Assembly (NCBI RefSeq): GCF_003781945.1
Contig: NZ_RJJW01000001.1
Span: 157,142-221,141, forward strand
Direction of reading: 5' to 3'
DNA from: Halorubrum sp. CSM-61
GTDB lineage: Archaea; Halobacteriota; Halobacteria; Halobacteriales; Haloferacaceae
DNA: 64,000 nucleotides
The notes beneath the pieces were generated by a model. It did not search any database and was not told where the DNA came from. It worked only from the letters and a program-made list of their open reading frames with translations. The translations under genes were made by a program, and so were the position numbers. Positions 29,787 through 38,455 of the stretch are shown here, in pieces. Numbering within the stretch: the stretch's first letter is position 1; every line of letters starts with the position of its first letter.

Positions 29787-31133
29787 ATGCTCATCACGGG
29801 TGCGGAGCTGGCCGACGGGCGGGTCCGAGACGTTCGAGTCCGCGGCGGGACCGTCGACGCGGTCGAACCGACGAACGCGGGGCTCGACGCCGACGCCGGC
29901 GAGCGCGTCGTCGACGCGCGGGGGCGCCACCTCCTCCCCGGCGCCGTCGACGTGCACGTCCACTTCCGCGAACCGGGCGCGAGCCACAAGGAGACGTGGA
30001 CCTCGGGCTCGCGGGCCGCGGCCGCGGGCGGGGTCACGACCGTCGTCGACCAGCCGAACACCTCGCCGCCGACCGTCGACGGCGACGCCTTCGACGAGAA
30101 GGCCGCCCTCGCCGCGCCGTCGCTCGTCGACTACGGGATCAACGGCGGCGTCACGGGCGACTGGGACCCCGAGAGCCTCTTCGAGCGCCCTCTGTTCGCA
30201 CTCGGCGAGGTGTTCCTCGCGGACTCGACCGGCGACATGGGGATCGCCGTGGACCTGTTCGAGGAGGCGCTCGCCGAGGCCGCCGCCCGCGACGTCCCCG
30301 TCACGGTCCACGCCGAGGACGAGACCCTGTTCGACGATGGCGCGCTCAGAGGGGACCTCGGCGGGGTCGGCACCGCCGCGAACGCCGACGCGTGGTCGGC
30401 CTACCGGACCGCGGAGGCCGAGGCCGCCGCGGTCGAGCGCGCCCTCGACGCCGGCGCCGCGAGCGACGCGCAGGTGCACATCGCGCACACGTCGACGCCC
30501 GAGGGGATCGACGCGGTGAGCGAGGCTCGGGCGGACGCGACCGGGGACGCGCCGCCCACCTGCGAGGTGACGCCGCACCACCTCTTCCTGTCGCGCGAGG
30601 ACGCGGGGCGGCTCGGCACCTTCGGGCGCATGAACCCCCCGCTCCGCTCCGAGGAGCGCCGCGCCGCCGTCTTCGAGCGGCTCCGCGACGGTGAGGTCGA
30701 CGTCGTTGCCACCGACCACGCGCCCCACACGGTCGCCGAGAAGCGGCAGGGACTCGTCGACGCGCCGAGCGGCGTGCCGGGCGTGGAGACCCTCTATCCG
30801 CTCCTCTTGGAGTCGGTCCGGAAGGGGAACCTCTCCTTGGAGCGCGTCCGCGACGCGGTCGCCGCCAACCCGGCGTCGATCTTCGGGATCGAGGGGAAAG
30901 GACGGATCGAGCCGGGCGCCGACGCCGACCTCGTGGTAGTCGACCTCACGAACCCCCGCGAGATCGAGGCCGGTGCGCTCCACGGCGCGGCCGGGTGGAC
31001 GCCCTTCGAGGGGCTTTTGGGCGTCTTTCCGGAGCTGACGACGATCCGCGGCGAGGTCGTCTACGAGCGCGATCCGGTCACCGGTGCGGAGTCGTTCGGC
31101 GAATCGGCCGGCCGGAACGTGCGGGTGTCGTAG
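29787..31133 (+). CDS. pyrC: Dihydroorotase
   Basis: 448-residue amidohydrolase of pyrimidine synthesis (carbamoyl-aspartate to dihydroorotate). Zinc-binding HVHFREPG with His57 and His59, the later His in VTVHAED and VHIAHTST, and the catalytic Asp in VVATDHAPHT. The N-terminal composite beta domain (MLITGAELADGRVRDVRVRG) is normal for class I dihydroorotase/allantoinase-like enzymes; DHAPHT followed by EK and GVETLYPLLLE favours dihydroorotase. GGTTTAAGC about 25-30 nt upstream is the TATA box. Confidence 0.92.
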   Translation: MLITGAELADGRVRDVRVRGGTVDAVEPTNAGLDADAGERVVDARGRHLLPGAVDVHVHFREPGASHKETWTSGSRAAAAGGVTTVVDQPNTSPPTVDGDAFDEKAALAAPSLVDYGINGGVTGDWDPESLFERPLFALGEVFLADSTGDMGIAVDLFEEALAEAAARDVPVTVHAEDETLFDDGALRGDLGGVGTAANADAWSAYRTAEAEAAAVERALDAGAASDAQVHIAHTSTPEGIDAVSEARADATGDAPPTCEVTPHHLFLSREDAGRLGTFGRMNPPLRSEERRAAVFERLRDGEVDVVATDHAPHTVAEKRQGLVDAPSGVPGVETLYPLLLESVRKGNLSLERVRDAVAANPASIFGIEGKGRIEPGADADLVVVDLTNPREIEAGALHGAAGWTPFEGLLGVFPELTTIRGEVVYERDPVTGAESFGESAGRNVRVS

Positions 31134-31179
31134 GCGATCGGCCGGTGTCGTGGAGTCGCAGCCGTTGACCCCCCGTTTT

Positions 31180-31453
31180 TCAAGCGGTCTCGTTCGAGAC
31201 AGCCGGTGATGGCTTGTGCGGCTTGGTGGGTGGCAAGGATCGCGTGCTGACTCCCGAGGTCGGTTTCCTCGCGCACGTCGTCGTAGGCGAGGGGTTGTAC
31301 GTCGCTCTTGGCGTTACACTTCCCCCACGCCATGTCGGTGGCGATTTGGCAACCGCGCTTCCACTCGGAGATAGTCTCTTCGAGGAGGTCGCGTTGCTCG
31401 TCCGTTACCTCAAGACGAGTGATTGCCGTCCGACGCACGTAGTCGTCTGCTAC
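31180..31453 (-). pseudogene. TnpB (IS200/IS605-type) N-terminal remnant
   Basis: Encodes only the first 80 or so residues of a haloarchaeal TnpB: RRTAITRLEVTDEQRDLLEE, KRGCQIATDMAWGKCNAKSD, QPLAYDDVREETDLGSQHAI and AAQAITGCLER. Similarity then stops and the frame runs into antisense of pyrC, so the RuvC nuclease and Zn finger are missing. No TnpA gene is adjacent. The frame is open upstream of the GTG at 31438 (VADDY), so the original start is uncertain. Local AT content is higher than the neighbours, a sign of past insertion beside pyrC. Confidence 0.75.
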
Positions 31454-31645
31454 GTATTCAATGTAGTCACTGGGATAATTATACTTTAGTGGTTGTAACC
31501 AATACCAACGCGCTCCTCCCCTCCCTACTCGCTCCCTTTGGTCGCTCCTTGAGGAAGGGGACTCCGCGCTACCGATTCAGTTGATCGCGACCGGGACGGA
31601 CCGGACTACCGGGTACCCCCGTCGAAAAGATCGTTTCGCCGGGTG
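31454..31645. other. AT-richer, non-coding flank of the TnpB remnant
   Basis: Contains AATTATACTTTAGTGG and, near 31515-31560, a hairpin-forming stretch on the plus strand (CTCCCCTCCC ... CTTGAGGAAGGGGAC) of the sort found at ends of IS200/IS605-type elements. It may be the left end of the lost element. No gene seen. Confidence 0.4.
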
Positions 31646-33052
31646 TCAATCGTGCGTGTGCCCGTGCGCGGCGTCGTCGTGCGCGGCCTCGTCACCCGAC
31701 TCGTCGTGGGTGTGGTCCTGCTCGCCCGAATCCGTCTCGCCGAGTACCTCCGCGCCCTCGCCGTCGATCATGTCCATGTTCTTGAGGTTGTCGCGCTCCT
31801 CGAAGTCCTCGACGGCCTCCATCACGTCCTCCTGGGTGATCGTCATCCGGTCCTCCGTGAGCGCGCCGAGGACGGCCTCGCGGAGCACCATCCGGAGGTC
31901 CGAGCCCGTGAGCCCGCTCGTCCGGTCGGCGACCTCGTCGGGGTCGAAGTCGGCGATCTGCATCTCGCGGGTGACGACCCGGAGGATGTCGGCGCGCATG
32001 TCGCGGTCGGGCTTGGGGAAGTTGACGATCTCGTCGAACCGGCGCCACGCGGCGGCGTCGAGCTGGTCCGGGTGGTTGGTCGCGCCGATGAGGAGGACCT
32101 CGTCGCGCACGAGGGACACCTCGTCGATCGACTTGAGGAGGGTGTTGACGGCGCGCTTCAGCGCGGCGTGCTCGTCGGAGCGCCGGGTCTTCGCCACCGA
32201 GTCGAACTCGTCGATGAAGAGGATACACGGGGAGAGCCGCTTGGCCACCTCGAAGGTCTTCTCGACGTTCTTGGCCGTCTCGCCGAGGTACTGGCTCGTG
32301 ATCATCGACATCTTCACCTCGACGAGGGGAATACCGAGCTCGTGGGCGAGCGCCCGCGAGACGGTCGTCTTCCCGGTCCCCGGCGGCCCGACGAACAGGA
32401 GCTTCCCGATCTCTCGGAGCCCGATGCTCGCGAGGTACTCGCGGTGTTCGATCGCCTTGACGATCTTCTGGATCTCGCCCTCCTGATCGCCGGTGAGCAC
32501 GAGGTCGGCGAGCGTCGTCTCGATCTCCTCGGGGGCCTGGACGTTGACGAGATCGAGCATCTCGCCGTCCTCGTCCTCGTCGAAGTACTCCTCCAGCAGG
32601 GCGTCGATCCAGACGCGGTCGGCCTGAATCGGTCTGACGTTGTCGCGCGCCTCCTCGTGGGTCACCGGCCCGTCGAGGTCCTCCGCGAGCTCGAGCGCGG
32701 CGACGATCGTCGGGTTCTGGGCGATCCGATCGTCGTCGGCGTGGTCGCGGTACCACTCCAGCGCCATCGCGGGCTGGGTCAGGGATATCTCGCCGGAGAA
32801 CTCCGTCCGCTGGGTGAAGAGGAGGTCGGAGACGGCGTCCCACGGGTGGTCGACTCCCGTCGCGGTGCGGGTCGTCTCGCTCGTCGCCTTGAGCGGCCGC
32901 TCGACGCCGCCCGGAGCGTCGTCGGCGGCGTCGTCGGACCAGAACACCTGCCGGAAGCGCGGCGGCAGGTCGTTCTCGTCGAGGTCGCGGTTCTCGGTGT
33001 AGAGGTGCGTCGTCAACACGAACTCGACGACGTCGAGCGCCGGGTCACTCAT
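31646..33052 (-). CDS. Single-module AAA ATPase with His-rich tail
   Basis: 468 residues. N-terminal region (1-200) has no named domain; the AAA core follows with Walker [10 protein letters not shown], Walker B ILFIDEFDS, and sensor/second-region GATNHPDQLD, then RRFDEIVNFP and LTGSDLRMVLREAVLGAL. A widespread haloarchaeal family of unknown client. The last 35 residues are acidic and His-rich (DHTHDESGDEAAHDDAAHGH), perhaps metal-binding. No partner gene in the same direction. Confidence 0.85.
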   Translation of the reverse strand: MSDPALDVVEFVLTTHLYTENRDLDENDLPPRFRQVFWSDDAADDAPGGVERPLKATSETTRTATGVDHPWDAVSDLLFTQRTEFSGEISLTQPAMALEWYRDHADDDRIAQNPTIVAALELAEDLDGPVTHEEARDNVRPIQADRVWIDALLEEYFDEDEDGEMLDLVNVQAPEEIETTLADLVLTGDQEGEIQKIVKAIEHREYLASIGLREIGKLLFVGPPGTGKTTVSRALAHELGIPLVEVKMSMITSQYLGETAKNVEKTFEVAKRLSPCILFIDEFDSVAKTRRSDEHAALKRAVNTLLKSIDEVSLVRDEVLLIGATNHPDQLDAAAWRRFDEIVNFPKPDRDMRADILRVVTREMQIADFDPDEVADRTSGLTGSDLRMVLREAVLGALTEDRMTITQEDVMEAVEDFEERDNLKNMDMIDGEGAEVLGETDSGEQDHTHDESGDEAAHDDAAHGHTHD

Positions 33053-33226
33053 CCGCGCGACGTAGCCGCGGGACGCGGTTAAGCGCGTCGAACCGCGGCC
33101 GCGAACGGCCGCGGCGAAGTAGGGTCGACGCGTGGGTCGAGGCGCGGATCCGCCGCCCGATACGCCGGTCGGGGACCCGGGCGGCGTATCGAACGCTTAT
33201 TAGCCCTGGTGATCGACCTACCTCCC

Positions 33227-33823
33227 ATGAGCTCCGAGGACGCGGCCGCGACCGGGGATTCCGCCGGGCAGGCCGACGCCGACGCGGACCACGAGAACGC
33301 GCTCCAGGACGTGATCGCCGTCGACCCCGACGACGTCGAGCAGGGGACGGTGAACCGCCTCGACGCCCACACCGGCGACGGGATCCGCCACCGGGCGTTC
33401 ACCTGTCTCGTGTACGACGCCGACGGCCGGATCCTGCTGGCCCAGCGCGCGCCCACGAAACGGCTGTGGGACGGCCACTGGGACGGCACGGTGGCCTCCC
33501 ACCCGGTCGAGGGGCAGTCGCAGGAGGACGCGACCGAACAGCGCTTAGAGGAGGAGCTGGGGATCACCCCGGACCAGTACGACGACCTCCGGGTGACGGA
33601 CAAGTTCGAGTACAAGCGCTACTACCCCAACGAGGGCGTCGAGTGGGAGGTCTGTTCGGTGCTGAAGGTGACCTTAGACGACGCCTCGCTCGACCCCGAC
33701 GAGGCGGAGATCGGCGGAATGTTATGGGTCGACTACGAGCACCTCCACGAGAACCCGTCGCTGTACCGGCAGCTCCGCCTGTGCCCGTGGTTCGAGATCG
33801 CGATGCGACGCGACTTCTCTTGA
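33227..33823 (+). CDS. idi: Isopentenyl-diphosphate delta-isomerase, type I (Nudix)
   Basis: 198 residues from the ATG at 33227; a GTG at 33209 is in frame but CTTATTAG at about 33196-33203 puts a TATA box 24-31 nt before the ATG. Nudix-type isomerase converting IPP to DMAPP for archaeal lipids and carotenoids. Signatures: HRAFTCLVYDADGRILLAQR, LWDGHWDGTVASHPVEGQ, then EDATEQRLEEELGI, and FEYKRYYPNEGVEWEVCSVL. The N-terminal 25 residues are a low-complexity leader. Confidence 0.93.
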   Translation: MSSEDAAATGDSAGQADADADHENALQDVIAVDPDDVEQGTVNRLDAHTGDGIRHRAFTCLVYDADGRILLAQRAPTKRLWDGHWDGTVASHPVEGQSQEDATEQRLEEELGITPDQYDDLRVTDKFEYKRYYPNEGVEWEVCSVLKVTLDDASLDPDEAEIGGMLWVDYEHLHENPSLYRQLRLCPWFEIAMRRDFS

Positions 33824-33906
33824 ACGATAGCCGGCCGACCGCGCCTTCCCCTTCGCCCGCGACCGAAGCGGCGAGTTGAAGGCGCGCGGGCGATTCGGTT
33901 CCAGAC

Positions 33907-34662
33907 ATGACCGTCGTCGCCGTGCTTGCGAAGCCGCCCCGCGAGGGGCTCGTCGCGACCGGGCTCGCGGAGTCGACCCCGCTGTCGACCGCCGAGGCCG
34001 CCGACCTGTACGAGGCGCTGTTCCGCGACGCCGTCCTCGCGGTCGACCGCTCCGGCGGCGAGCTCCTCGTGAACTACCCGGTCGACGACGACCTCCCCGC
34101 CGAGCACCGAACCGACACCGCCCCCGAGGCCGAACTGCGCACCCTCGTCGCCGACACCCTCGGCGGCACCGACGAGGTCCGGTTCGAGCGGCAGGTCGGG
34201 TCGTCGTTCGGCGCGCGCGCCGGTAACACCGTCACCCACCTGCTCCGCGAGGAGAACGCCGACTCGGTCGCGGTGGTCACCCCGCAGGCGCCGCTGCTCT
34301 CGCGGACCGTGATCGACTCGGCCGCGATGAAGCTCCGGACGAATCAGGTCGTGCTCGGCCCCTCCACCCGCGGGCGGGTCTACTACGCCGGCTTCACCGC
34401 GCCGATCGACTTCGACGGCGCGTTCAAGGACCCGAGCCTCCCGACGCTCGCGTCCCGCGGCGCCGACGCCGGCCTCGACGTGGAGTTCCTCGAGTCGTCG
34501 CCCTCGATGGTCGACGGCGACGACCTGCTCGACGCGGTCCCCCTCCTCCGCGCCCGGTTCACCGCCGAGCGCGTCGTCCCCGACTACACCGCCGCGTTCG
34601 TCCACGAACACGGGCTGGACGTGGTCGTCGAGGACGGGGAGCCGCGGGTCGTCCGGGACTGA
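33907..34662 (+). CDS. DUF2064-like GT-A fold protein
   Basis: 251 residues beginning MTVVAVLAKPPREGLVATGL, the nucleotide-binding start of GT-A/DUF2064-type sugar-nucleotide proteins. Later VVTPQAPLLSRTVIDSAAMK and VVLGPSTRGRVYYAGFTAPI fit the family. Substrate unknown. It is followed 87 bp later by a DUF5812-type gene in the same direction. Confidence 0.65.
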   Translation: MTVVAVLAKPPREGLVATGLAESTPLSTAEAADLYEALFRDAVLAVDRSGGELLVNYPVDDDLPAEHRTDTAPEAELRTLVADTLGGTDEVRFERQVGSSFGARAGNTVTHLLREENADSVAVVTPQAPLLSRTVIDSAAMKLRTNQVVLGPSTRGRVYYAGFTAPIDFDGAFKDPSLPTLASRGADAGLDVEFLESSPSMVDGDDLLDAVPLLRARFTAERVVPDYTAAFVHEHGLDVVVEDGEPRVVRD

Positions 34663-34749
34663 GCACTCGGTCGGTCCGGGAGCGACGCGGCTCGAAGCCG
34701 CCCAGCGCGGCTCGAAACCCCGAAAAGGCTCGGTCGCGTACGACCGGCA

Positions 34750-35220
34750 ATGACCGACGAGAAGGAGAGCACGTTCCTCGTCACGCACGTCGAGAGCGAC
34801 TCCGCGGTGCTGAAAGACGTCCGCGACGGACAGGTGCACACGCTGAGCTCGAACCCCGGGCTCTCGGTCGACGACGCCGTGGAGGCGACCGTCGCCCCCG
34901 ACCCGCCGATGAAGGTCACGTATCAGGTCGTCGAGGTCGCGGAGCGGCGGTCCCTCTCGATCGAGGAGAGCGAGGAGCCGCCGACCGTCCACGAACGCGA
35001 GCTCGCGGCCGAGACGGAGACCGGCGAGCTCGCGCGCGAGGAGCGCGCGGGGATCGGCGAGGTCCACGTGCTGACGCCGCCCGAGGAGGACACGGCCGAC
35101 GCGGTCGCGGACGTGCTCGACGACCGGGAGGCGACGCTGTCGCGGGCGGCGCGGCTCGGCGTGAACCGCGTCGAGGTCCGGTCGGAGCCGGGCGTGGTCA
35201 GCGTGCGGTACATGCCCTGA
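34750..35220 (+). CDS. DUF5812-like haloarchaeal protein
   Basis: 156 residues, very acidic, no membrane segment. N-terminal beta-rich part (TFLVTHVESDSAVLKDVRDG, HTLSSNPGLSVDDAVEATVA) and C-terminal helix-strand part (RAARLGVNRVEVRSEPGVVS). Conserved among haloarchaea, function unknown. Confidence 0.75.
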   Translation: MTDEKESTFLVTHVESDSAVLKDVRDGQVHTLSSNPGLSVDDAVEATVAPDPPMKVTYQVVEVAERRSLSIEESEEPPTVHERELAAETETGELAREERAGIGEVHVLTPPEEDTADAVADVLDDREATLSRAARLGVNRVEVRSEPGVVSVRYMP

Positions 35221-35248
35221 GCCCCTGCGGAAAACGGGGGGAAGCGAA

Positions 35249-35596
35249 CTACTCCCGCTCCGGCGCTGCACACGTCGGGCCGGCCGCGCTCTGGACCCGC
35301 CAGCCCCCGTCGACGTCGCCGGGCCGCGTCTCGTAGTCGATCGCCGTCGCGTCCGTCACGGTCGCCGCCTCGACCGGGTCCCCGTCGGCCTCGATCCGCT
35401 CGACGCGGAACGGCACGTCGAGGCTGTCGCCGCAGCAGCCGACGTCCACGAACTCCTCGCGGGCGTCCCCGACGGCGACGCGGTCGAGGACCCGAGCGAA
35501 GTAGCCCCGGTAGCGGTCCGTCTCGATCTGGTCGCGTCCCCAGTCGCTGAGCCCCTCCGGGTACGAGAGGACGACCCGGGTGGCGGTCGGTTCCAT
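35249..35596 (-). CDS. Haloarchaeal hypothetical protein
   Basis: 115 residues. Contains VDVGCCGDSLDVPFRVERIE, a vicinal Cys pair followed by CGDS, and another Cys in GPTCAAPERE near the end. No membrane segments. The Cys pair could bind metal, but I recognise no family. Convergent with the DUF5812-like gene, divergent from secF. Confidence 0.6.
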   Translation of the reverse strand: MEPTATRVVLSYPEGLSDWGRDQIETDRYRGYFARVLDRVAVGDAREEFVDVGCCGDSLDVPFRVERIEADGDPVEAATVTDATAIDYETRPGDVDGGWRVQSAAGPTCAAPERE

Positions 35597-35761
35597 GTGG
35601 CACGGTACGGCGTCCGGCGGTTAAGCCGTTGCGGCGCGACGCGTCGCCTCGCAGTTGATCGCCGATGGGAAAAGCGTGGATCGCGGTCGCAGGCGAGTGA
35701 GAGCGGCGACGTCGCAGATGAGTAAGAAGGCTTATTCGCGCCCGCGCAGGAAGCGGTATTT

Positions 35762-36643
35762 ATGGTAGCGATCGAGGTACCGGAGGTCAACTACACCGAG
35801 TACTCGAACCGGCAGCTCGTGGCGGTCCCGCTCGCGGTCCTCGTTCTCGCGCTCGCGATCATCGGCGGGTGGTACCTCGTCACGGGAGCGCCGGCGAATC
35901 TCGGGTTGGAGTTCACGGGCGGCGTGGAGCTCCGGATCGCCGACGACGGCGACGACGTAGAACAGCAGATCGAGACCGCGTTCGACCGACAGCCGGACTC
36001 GGTCCGATCGATCCCCGCGGACGACGTGTACGTCGTGACGTTCCGGGCGGCCGACGAGGACCCGGGAGGCTTGGCCGACGACCTGTCGACGCAGGCCGAC
36101 GAGGCCGGGCTGTCCACGAACGCGATCGATCAGGTGTCACCCAGCTTCGCGGCCGACACGGCTCGGACCGCGATCTTCGGCGTCGCGCTCGCGTTCCTCG
36201 GGATGAGCGTGCTCGTGTTCGCGCTGTTCCGGACGTTCGTCCCGTCGATCGCGGTCGTCGCGTCGGCGTTCTCCGACCTGGTCATCCCCGTCGCGGTGAT
36301 GAACCTCCTCGGGATTCAGATGACGCTCGGGACTATCGCGGCGCTCCTGATGATCATCGGGTACAGCGTCGACTCCGACATCCTGTTGAACAACTCCGTG
36401 CTGCGCCGGACCGGCGAGTTCTACGAGTCGGTGAACCGCGCGATGCGGACCGGGGTGACGATGACGCTCACGTCGATGGCGGCGATGATCGTCATGGCCG
36501 TCGTCGCGGCGCTGTTCGGCGTCGACCTCCTCCGGAACATCGGGATCATCCTCTCCGTCGGGCTCTGTGCCGACCTCATGAACACGTACCTACTGAACGT
36601 CTCGCTGCTTCGCTGGTACAAGTTCGAGGGGGTGAAACGCTAA
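35762..36643 (+). CDS. secF: Protein-export membrane protein SecF
   Basis: 293 residues, six transmembrane helices plus a periplasmic-side (external) domain after the first. SecF signature GLEFTGGVELRI and the RND-type helix-4 motif IGYSVDSDILLNNSVLRRTG. Works with SecD to pull proteins out of SecYE. AAGGCTTATTCG about 25-35 nt before the ATG is the TATA region. Its TAA overlaps the SecD ATG (TAATG). The order secF-secD is the archaeal one. Confidence 0.95.
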   Translation: MVAIEVPEVNYTEYSNRQLVAVPLAVLVLALAIIGGWYLVTGAPANLGLEFTGGVELRIADDGDDVEQQIETAFDRQPDSVRSIPADDVYVVTFRAADEDPGGLADDLSTQADEAGLSTNAIDQVSPSFAADTARTAIFGVALAFLGMSVLVFALFRTFVPSIAVVASAFSDLVIPVAVMNLLGIQMTLGTIAALLMIIGYSVDSDILLNNSVLRRTGEFYESVNRAMRTGVTMTLTSMAAMIVMAVVAALFGVDLLRNIGIILSVGLCADLMNTYLLNVSLLRWYKFEGVKR

Positions 36644-38232
36644 TGCTCGAACCGATCAAGAACAACTGGCGGATCCTCCTGTTGGTCGTCGTCGTGATCG
36701 GCGCGACGGTGGCGCTCTTCGCGCCGCAGTTCGGTCCCCAGACCGCGCCCGGCGAGGACTCCTCCGAGGCCCAACAGGGAATGACGAACCTCCAGTACGG
36801 GCTCGATCTGGCGGGCGGGACGCGGGTCCGCGCCCCGCTCCTCGGCTACACCGCGACCGAGGTGGACTTCGACGGCGATCGGCCGGACGACGTGGCCCGC
36901 GCCGTCGCGGACGAACTCGACGGCGCCTCGGCGCGGGACGTCGGGGCGGTCGCCGAGGAGAACGCGGTCGAGGTCACCGACGCGTCGGTCTCCGAATCGG
37001 AGTTCCGCGCGGCGATGGACGCCTCGGGGTACGCCTACGACGACGTTCGCCCCGGCGTCACACAGGAGACCCGCGACGTCGCCCAGAGCGTCATCGAAGG
37101 CAAGATCAACGAGGCGGGGCTCTCCGGCGGGAGCGTCCAGCAGGTCCAGTCGATCACCGGCGAGTACTTCATCCTCGTCGAGGTGCCGGGCGAGGACCGC
37201 AGCGACGTGATCGAGCTCCTCGAAGAGCGCGGGACCGTCCAGATCGACATCGCGTACCCGACGGAGAACGGGACCGCGATCCAGGAGGAAGTGCTGATCC
37301 AGGACCACTTCGAGGACATCGGCACCGCCGCCCAGAGCGAGCAGGGAACCGGGGCGTACGTCCCGGTGACGGTTCGAAACACCGCGCCGGAGGGAGAGCA
37401 GTCGCCCGCCCACGGCTTCCAGCAGGCGGTCGCCGACCGCGGGTTCGACTCGGCGTACAACTCCAATCAGGACCGGTGCGACTACGGCGAGAACCCGGAC
37501 GACGTGAGCAAGCCGTGCCTCCTGCTCACCGTCGACGGCGAGGTCGTCAACTCCTTCGGGATGGACCCGGACCTCGCGAACAGCATGGCCAGCGGCTCGT
37601 GGGCCACGGACGGCGGCTTCCGTCTCACGACGACGGAGTTCAGCGAGGCGCAGCGGATCTCCATCAACCTGCGCGCCGGCGCGCTCCCGGCCGAACTCGA
37701 CATCAGCGGACAGGGGACCTCCCGCTCCATCTCGGCGGCGCAGGGTGAAAACTACAAGAACTACTCGCTGGTGACCGGCCTCCTCGCGGTGTTCGCGGTC
37801 GCCGGTATGGTGTTCCTCCGCTACCGCGAGCCCGCGGTGGCGCTGCCGATGATCGTCACGGCGCTCGCCGAGGTGTACGCGCTGCTCGGCATCGCCGCGC
37901 TGTTGAGCTATCCGCTCGAACTGGCCGTGATCGCCGGCTTCATCGCGGTCGTCGGGACCGGCGTCGACGACCTCGTGATCATCGCCGACGAGGTGATGAG
38001 CGAGGGCGAGGTGAACTCCAAGAAGGTGTTCGACTCCCGGTTCCGCCGCGCCTTCTGGGTGATCGGCGCGGCCGCGGCGACCACGATCATCGCGATGTCG
38101 CCGCTGATGGTGCTGTCGCTCGGGGACCTCTCCGGGTTCGCGATCTTCACCATCCTCGGCGTCCTGATCGGCGTCCTGATCACCCGCCCCGCGTACGGCG
38201 ACATCCTGCGTCGGCTGTTGACGATTCGGTGA
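36643..38232 (+). CDS. secD: Protein-export membrane protein SecD
   Basis: 529 residues from the ATG overlapping the secF stop. First helix (RILLLVVVVIGATVALFAPQ), the motif LQYGLDLAGGTRVRAPL, a large external domain (50-350), then five helices with the RND motif VVGTGVDDLVIIADEVMSEG. It lies in the same operon as secF. The external domain is acidic, in keeping with a salt-in lifestyle. Confidence 0.95.
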   Translation: MLEPIKNNWRILLLVVVVIGATVALFAPQFGPQTAPGEDSSEAQQGMTNLQYGLDLAGGTRVRAPLLGYTATEVDFDGDRPDDVARAVADELDGASARDVGAVAEENAVEVTDASVSESEFRAAMDASGYAYDDVRPGVTQETRDVAQSVIEGKINEAGLSGGSVQQVQSITGEYFILVEVPGEDRSDVIELLEERGTVQIDIAYPTENGTAIQEEVLIQDHFEDIGTAAQSEQGTGAYVPVTVRNTAPEGEQSPAHGFQQAVADRGFDSAYNSNQDRCDYGENPDDVSKPCLLLTVDGEVVNSFGMDPDLANSMASGSWATDGGFRLTTTEFSEAQRISINLRAGALPAELDISGQGTSRSISAAQGENYKNYSLVTGLLAVFAVAGMVFLRYREPAVALPMIVTALAEVYALLGIAALLSYPLELAVIAGFIAVVGTGVDDLVIIADEVMSEGEVNSKKVFDSRFRRAFWVIGAAAATTIIAMSPLMVLSLGDLSGFAIFTILGVLIGVLITRPAYGDILRRLLTIR

Positions 38233-38323
38233 GGTCCCGACGCGGGAGGACGCCGCGCCGTTCGGTTTGCCACGAGCGATGAAGAGGCGACAAACTATTA
38301 ATTTAGACTCCGCTAAATCGACC

Positions 38324-38455
38324 ATGACGATCGACGACTTCCTCGAGCAGAGCGACCCGATCGACCCGCAGATCGGGACGACGGTCGCGGGGTGGGCGGG
38401 CGTTCTCAGGGGGCGGGGTCCGACCGGCGATCGGAGGAGAACCGGAGACGCATGA
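38324..38455 (+). CDS. Putative 43-residue protein coupled to GDT1-type gene
   Basis: Small frame starting MTIDDFLEQSDPIDPQIGTT and ending in an Arg/Gly-rich tail. An AT-rich promoter (ACTATTAATTTAG, about 38294-38306) lies about 20-30 nt before the ATG, as for leaderless genes, while the downstream transporter gene has no closer promoter. Its TGA overlaps the transporter ATG (ATGA), so it may be a leader peptide or small partner protein. I know no family. Confidence 0.45.
   Translation: MTIDDFLEQSDPIDPQIGTTVAGWAGVLRGRGPTGDRRRTGDA

Noticed and set aside
31061-31438. 125-residue frame as an intact gene
   Set aside because: Its C-terminal half is antisense of pyrC; only the TnpB N-terminus is real.
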